12,564 bases of DNA from Sporichthyaceae bacterium. GTDB taxonomy: Bacteria; Actinomycetota; Actinomycetes; JACCYY01. The position numbers and the translations under genes were made by a program. Positions within the stretch are counted from its first letter, which is position 1. Every line of letters starts with the position of its first letter. The DNA is taken from NCBI GenBank assembly GCA_013696235.1, contig JACCYY010000249.1, positions 1 through 12,564 on the forward strand, given 5' to 3'. This document shows, piece after piece, positions 9,625 through 12,564 of the stretch. The notes under the pieces are model-generated. The model made no database searches, was not told where the DNA came from, and saw only the letters and a program-made list of their open reading frames with translations.

Positions 9625-10605
9625 TCAGTTGACCAGCATGTCGGGCGTGAGGCTGGACTCGGTCGCGGGGACGCCGAGCTCGCTGGCCCGCTTGTCCGCC
9701 ATGGCGAGCAGCCGGCGGATCCGGCCGGCGACGGCATCCTTGGTCAACGGCGGGTCGGCCAGCTGGCCGAGCTCCTCGAGGCTGGCCTGCTTGTGCTCGA
9801 CCCGCAGCCGCCCCGCCACAGCCAGGTGGTCGGGCACGTCGTCGGCGAGGATCTGCAGCGCGCGCTCGACCCGCGCACCGGCGGCGACCGCGGCCCGGGC
9901 CGAGCGCCGGAGGTTCGCGTCGTCAAAGTTCGCCAGCCGGTTCGCCGTCGCCCGGACCTCGCGACGCATGCGTCGCTCCTCCCAGACCAGCACGCTCTCG
10001 TGCGCGCCGAGCTTGGTGAGCAGCGCCGAGATCATGTCGCCGTCGCGGACGACGACTCGGTCCACGCCGCGGACCTCGCGGGCCTTGGTGGCGATCCCGA
10101 GCCGGCGAGCCGCACCGACGAGCGCCAGCGCGGCCTCCGGACCGGGGCAGGTCAGCTCCAGCGCGGAGGAGCGGCCGGGCTCGGTGAGCGAGCCGTGGGC
10201 GAGGAACGCTCCCCGCCACGCCGAGATCGCATCGCACGTCGCGCCGGAGACCACCTGCGGCGGCAGACCCCGCACGGGTCTCCCGCGCGCGTCGAGCAGG
10301 CCGGTCTGGCGAGCCAGGGACTCACCGTCCTTGACCACCCGCACGACGAACCGGCTGCCCTTGCGAAGGCCGGTGGGCTGGAGCACCACCACCTCGCTGG
10401 CGTGCCCGTAGATCTCCGCGATGTCGCGGCGCAGCCGCCGGGCGGTGGCCCCGGAGTCCAGGTCCGCCTCGACCACGATCCGTCCGCTGACGATGTGCAA
10501 CCCGCCGGCGAAGCGCAGCATCGACGCGGCTTCGGCCTTGCGGCAGCAGGGTTTCGTGACCTCGATGCGGGCCAGCTCCGCCTTCACCGCCGAGGTCATC
10601 GCCAT
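9625..10605 (-). CDS. whiA: DNA-binding protein WhiA (sporulation and cell-division regulator)
   Basis: WhiA is a DNA-binding regulator conserved in Gram-positive bacteria. In Streptomyces it works with WhiB to switch on sporulation septation, and elsewhere it affects division and chromosome segregation. The 326-residue product opens with the family's [11 protein letters not shown] and CCRKAE (20-25), followed by a degenerate LAGLIDADG-type homing-endonuclease domain (about 27-220). The C-terminal helix-turn-helix (about 274-303) contains [19 protein letters not shown] and GRIRRLL. The ATG at 10605 has AAAGGA 8 nt upstream and overlaps the yvcK 3' end by 10 nt. A second ATG two codons on is possible. 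Order rapZ-yvcK-whiA is the conserved one. Confidence 0.96.
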   Translation of the reverse strand: MAMTSAVKAELARIEVTKPCCRKAEAASMLRFAGGLHIVSGRIVVEADLDSGATARRLRRDIAEIYGHASEVVVLQPTGLRKGSRFVVRVVKDGESLARQTGLLDARGRPVRGLPPQVVSGATCDAISAWRGAFLAHGSLTEPGRSSALELTCPGPEAALALVGAARRLGIATKAREVRGVDRVVVRDGDMISALLTKLGAHESVLVWEERRMRREVRATANRLANFDDANLRRSARAAVAAGARVERALQILADDVPDHLAVAGRLRVEHKQASLEELGQLADPPLTKDAVAGRIRRLLAMADKRASELGVPATESSLTPDMLVN

Positions 10606-11588
10606 CCGGCGATCCTTTCACGGGCGAACACCTGCGCATACGCGCGCGCCAGACGGACCGGGTCGTGCCGGGGCGACCCGTCCCGCGCGGCGACGTCCGC
10701 GAGCACGACCGCGCCGCCCATGCCCGACGCCGCGGACTCCAGGTCGCGCAGCCCGACCGGGTCGCGCTCGAGGCTGGCGTCGGCGAGGACGACGTCGAGC
10801 CGGAGCTCTGGGGCCTGTGCGGCGAGCACCTCGAGGTGGGTGGCCTGGGAGAACCCGGTGGTCTCACCGGACTGCGCGGCAAGGTTGAGGTTGACCAGCC
10901 GCCTGGCCGATGTCCCGACGATCGCGCGGCGCAGCTGGGGCACCAGGAGGTGCGGGATCACGCTCGTGAACCACGACCCGGGTCCGAGCACGACCCAGTC
11001 CGCCGCCTCCACCGCTGCCACTGCCTCGGCGCACGCCGGCGGGTCCCGGGGCTCGACGTGCACCTCGACCACCCGCCCTTCAGTCGTCGCGACGGACTCC
11101 TGTCCCCGGACCTCGACCAGCCGACCGGAGTCGTCCGGGTCGAGCCCGGCGACCATCGCCACCATCTCCAGCGGCACCGACGACATCGGGAGCACGCGTC
11201 CGCGAGCGCCCAGCAGCCGACCCACCCAGTCCAGCCCGCGTACCGGGTCGTCGAGCAGCTCCCAGAGCGCCACGATGAGGAGGTTGCCGACGGCGTGGCC
11301 GTGCAGCTCGCCCTCGCTGGCGAAACGGTGCTGGACGACGCGGCTCCAGGTCTGACCCCACTCGTCGTCGCCGCACAGGGCAGCGAGCGCCATGCGCAGG
11401 TCGCCGGGCGGGAGCACGCCGAGCTCACGCCGCAACCGGCCGCTCGAGCCCCCGTCGTCGGCCACCGTCACCACCGCGGTCACCGCTTCGGTCACCCGCC
11501 GGAGTGCGGACAGCGACGCAGCCAGGCCGTGGCCGCCGCCGAGAGCGGCGACGCGCGGGCCCGACGCGACCGGCTGCCCTGCTGTCAC
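10596..11588 (-). CDS. yvcK: YvcK/CofD-like UDP-sugar-binding protein
   Basis: Member of the gluconeogenesis-factor family. In Bacillus and Mycobacterium, YvcK homologues are needed for growth on gluconeogenic carbon sources and for cell shape, and they bind UDP-N-acetylglucosamine. The 330-residue product has the CofD-like fold motifs [13 protein letters not shown] (14-26), [13 protein letters not shown] (41-53), PPGDLRMAL (60-68), HAVGNLLI (98-105), [15 protein letters not shown] (201-215) and GETTGFSQ (241-248). The open frame runs upstream to 12200 but only as a shadow of rapZ. The start is GTG 11588, which overlaps the rapZ stop as GTGA (11588-11585). The gene ends inside the start of whiA. 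It is not the CofD 2-phospho-lactate transferase itself. Confidence 0.94.
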   Translation of the reverse strand: MTAGQPVASGPRVAALGGGHGLAASLSALRRVTEAVTAVVTVADDGGSSGRLRRELGVLPPGDLRMALAALCGDDEWGQTWSRVVQHRFASEGELHGHAVGNLLIVALWELLDDPVRGLDWVGRLLGARGRVLPMSSVPLEMVAMVAGLDPDDSGRLVEVRGQESVATTEGRVVEVHVEPRDPPACAEAVAAVEAADWVVLGPGSWFTSVIPHLLVPQLRRAIVGTSARRLVNLNLAAQSGETTGFSQATHLEVLAAQAPELRLDVVLADASLERDPVGLRDLESAASGMGGAVVLADVAARDGSPRHDPVRLARAYAQVFARERIAGWR

Positions 11589-12484
11589 TCGCGCCCCAGG
11601 TCGCGGTGGACGACGAGGATGCCGAGCCCGGCATCGCCGAGCAGGCTGGCCAGCTGCCCGGCGATCGCGACGCTGCGGTGCTTGCCGCCGGTGCAGCCGA
11701 CCGCGATCGTGACGTACTGCTTGCCCTCGCGGACGAATGCCGGCGCCATCCGGCTCACCAACCCTGCGTACGAGGTGACGAAGTCCTCGGCGCCGTCCTG
11801 GCCGAGGACGTACGCCCGGACCTCCTCGTCGAGGCCGGTCTTGGGACGCAGCGCGTCGACCCAGTGCGGGTTGGGCAGGAAGCGGCAGTCGACGACGAGG
11901 TCGGCGTCCACCGGGAGCCCGTACTTGTAGCCGAAGGACACGATCGTGGCGCGCAACGTTGTGTCGACCTCGCCACGGAACGCGGCGACGATCTTCGCGC
12001 GCAGCTCGTGGATGTTGCTCGTCGAGGTGTCGACCACGAGGTCTGCATCGCCGCGGAGGTCGCGAACCAGGCTGCGCTCGCGCTGGATCCCGTCGAGCAC
12101 CCGGCCGTCGCCCTGCAGCGGGTGTGGCCGGCGCACGCTCTCGTACCGGCGGACGAGGACGTCGTCGGAGGCCTCGAGGAACAGGACCTGGACGTGCCAT
12201 CCGTCGGCCTCGAGCTGCGCCAGCGCGCCGTTGAGGTCGGCGAAGAACGACCGGCTGCGTACGTCGACGACGACAGCCAGCTTGTCCTCGAGTCCACCGC
12301 TGGCCCGCATGTACTCCAACGTCGACGGGAGGACGCCCGGTGGCAGGTTGTCGATCACGAACCAGCCGAGGTCCTCGAGAACGTCGGCGGCCGCGCTGCG
12401 CCCGGCCCCGGACATGCCCGACACGACCACGATGTGACCAGTCGGAGTCGCGGCATCGGCGTCCGCTCCGCCCGCGTCGTCCAT
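11585..12484 (-). CDS. rapZ: RNase adapter protein RapZ / YvcJ-family P-loop nucleotide-binding protein
   Basis: P-loop ATPase/GTPase family protein. In E. coli RapZ senses glucosamine 6-phosphate and directs decay of the GlmZ RNA. Gram-positive homologues (YvcJ) bind nucleotide and RNA, but their targets are poorly known. The 299-residue product has Walker A GMSGAGRS (23-30), in which Arg replaces the common Lys, as in actinobacterial relatives. It also has VDVRSR (73-78), FLEASDDVLVRRY (102-114), GYKYG (185-189), DCRFLPNP (199-206) and GCTGGKHRS (263-271) of the C-terminal domain that binds metabolite in RapZ. ATG 12484 overlaps the upstream stop by one base (TGATG) and has GAGGGG just ahead. 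Confidence 0.95.
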   Translation of the reverse strand: MDDAGGADADAATPTGHIVVVSGMSGAGRSAAADVLEDLGWFVIDNLPPGVLPSTLEYMRASGGLEDKLAVVVDVRSRSFFADLNGALAQLEADGWHVQVLFLEASDDVLVRRYESVRRPHPLQGDGRVLDGIQRERSLVRDLRGDADLVVDTSTSNIHELRAKIVAAFRGEVDTTLRATIVSFGYKYGLPVDADLVVDCRFLPNPHWVDALRPKTGLDEEVRAYVLGQDGAEDFVTSYAGLVSRMAPAFVREGKQYVTIAVGCTGGKHRSVAIAGQLASLLGDAGLGILVVHRDLGRE

Positions 12485-12564
12485 CAGCCCCCCTCGTCGA
12501 GGATCTCGCCGGTCGAGGTGTTCACGGCCGACACCGTACGGCGCTCGCCGGCCGAGCCGGGGGC
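12484..12564 (-). CDS. uvrC: 3' end of a gene, probably uvrC (excinuclease ABC subunit C), partial
   Basis: Only the last 26 codons are in the window, ending in TGA (12486-12484) that shares its A with the rapZ ATG. The tail includes AVNTSTGEILDEGG and has no recognisable domain. The assignment rests on gene order: uvrC directly precedes rapZ-yvcK-whiA in Mycobacterium, Streptomyces and many other actinobacteria. If it is uvrC, it encodes the dual-incision nuclease of nucleotide excision repair. Confidence 0.55.
   Translation of the reverse strand, partial: APGSAGERRTVSAVNTSTGEILDEGG

Noticed and set aside
9793..11355. 520-codon plus-strand open frame across whiA and yvcK
   Set aside because: Both opposing genes are full-length with conserved motifs, and the plus-strand product is low complexity.
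11589..12200. N-terminal extension of yvcK into rapZ
   Set aside because: The extra 204 residues are Arg/Pro-rich shadow sequence. The YvcK family start fits GTG 11588.

Overview
The window is a high-GC, strongly GTG-starting stretch of a bacterial chromosome. Every gene order in it is typical of Actinomycetia: an opcA next to zwf, an RbpA-like protein next to secG, and a uvrC-rapZ-yvcK-whiA block beside gap-pgk-tpiA. The exact genus cannot be fixed from sequence reading alone. A Nocardioides-like or Streptomyces-like relative is plausible from memory of protein wording.

Plus strand, 7 to 5776: one tightly packed oxidative pentose-phosphate operon, pgi, zwf, opcA, pgl, ending in an unexpected sulfotransferase gene. 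Most junctions are 4-nt ATGA or GTGA overlaps. The operon probably begins upstream of the window, where related genomes carry transketolase and transaldolase genes. Pgi supplies or withdraws glucose 6-phosphate, Zwf with OpcA oxidises it to 6-phosphogluconolactone and makes NADPH, and Pgl hydrolyses the lactone.

Minus strand, 12564 down to 5773: in transcription order, the 3' end of a gene inferred to be uvrC, rapZ, yvcK, whiA, a 79-bp gap with a promoter-like element and a GC-rich inverted repeat, then gap, pgk, tpiA (lower glycolysis), a 117-bp gap, then secG and an RbpA-family gene. RapZ and YvcK families are linked to sensing of amino-sugar or UDP-sugar metabolites, and WhiA is a developmental or cell-division regulator. 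They sit directly upstream of the triose-phosphate enzymes.

The two convoys converge with zero spacing: the sulfotransferase and rbpA stop codons are read from opposite strands of the same CTAG at 5773-5776. There is no stretch of more than 300 bases without a gene, and I saw no tRNA, rRNA, insertion sequence or CRISPR. Almost everything is conserved core metabolism. The least expected elements are the coupled sulfotransferase, the shared CTAG stop, a six-proline run in Pgi, and the structured gap leader. I found no convincing wholly new system.
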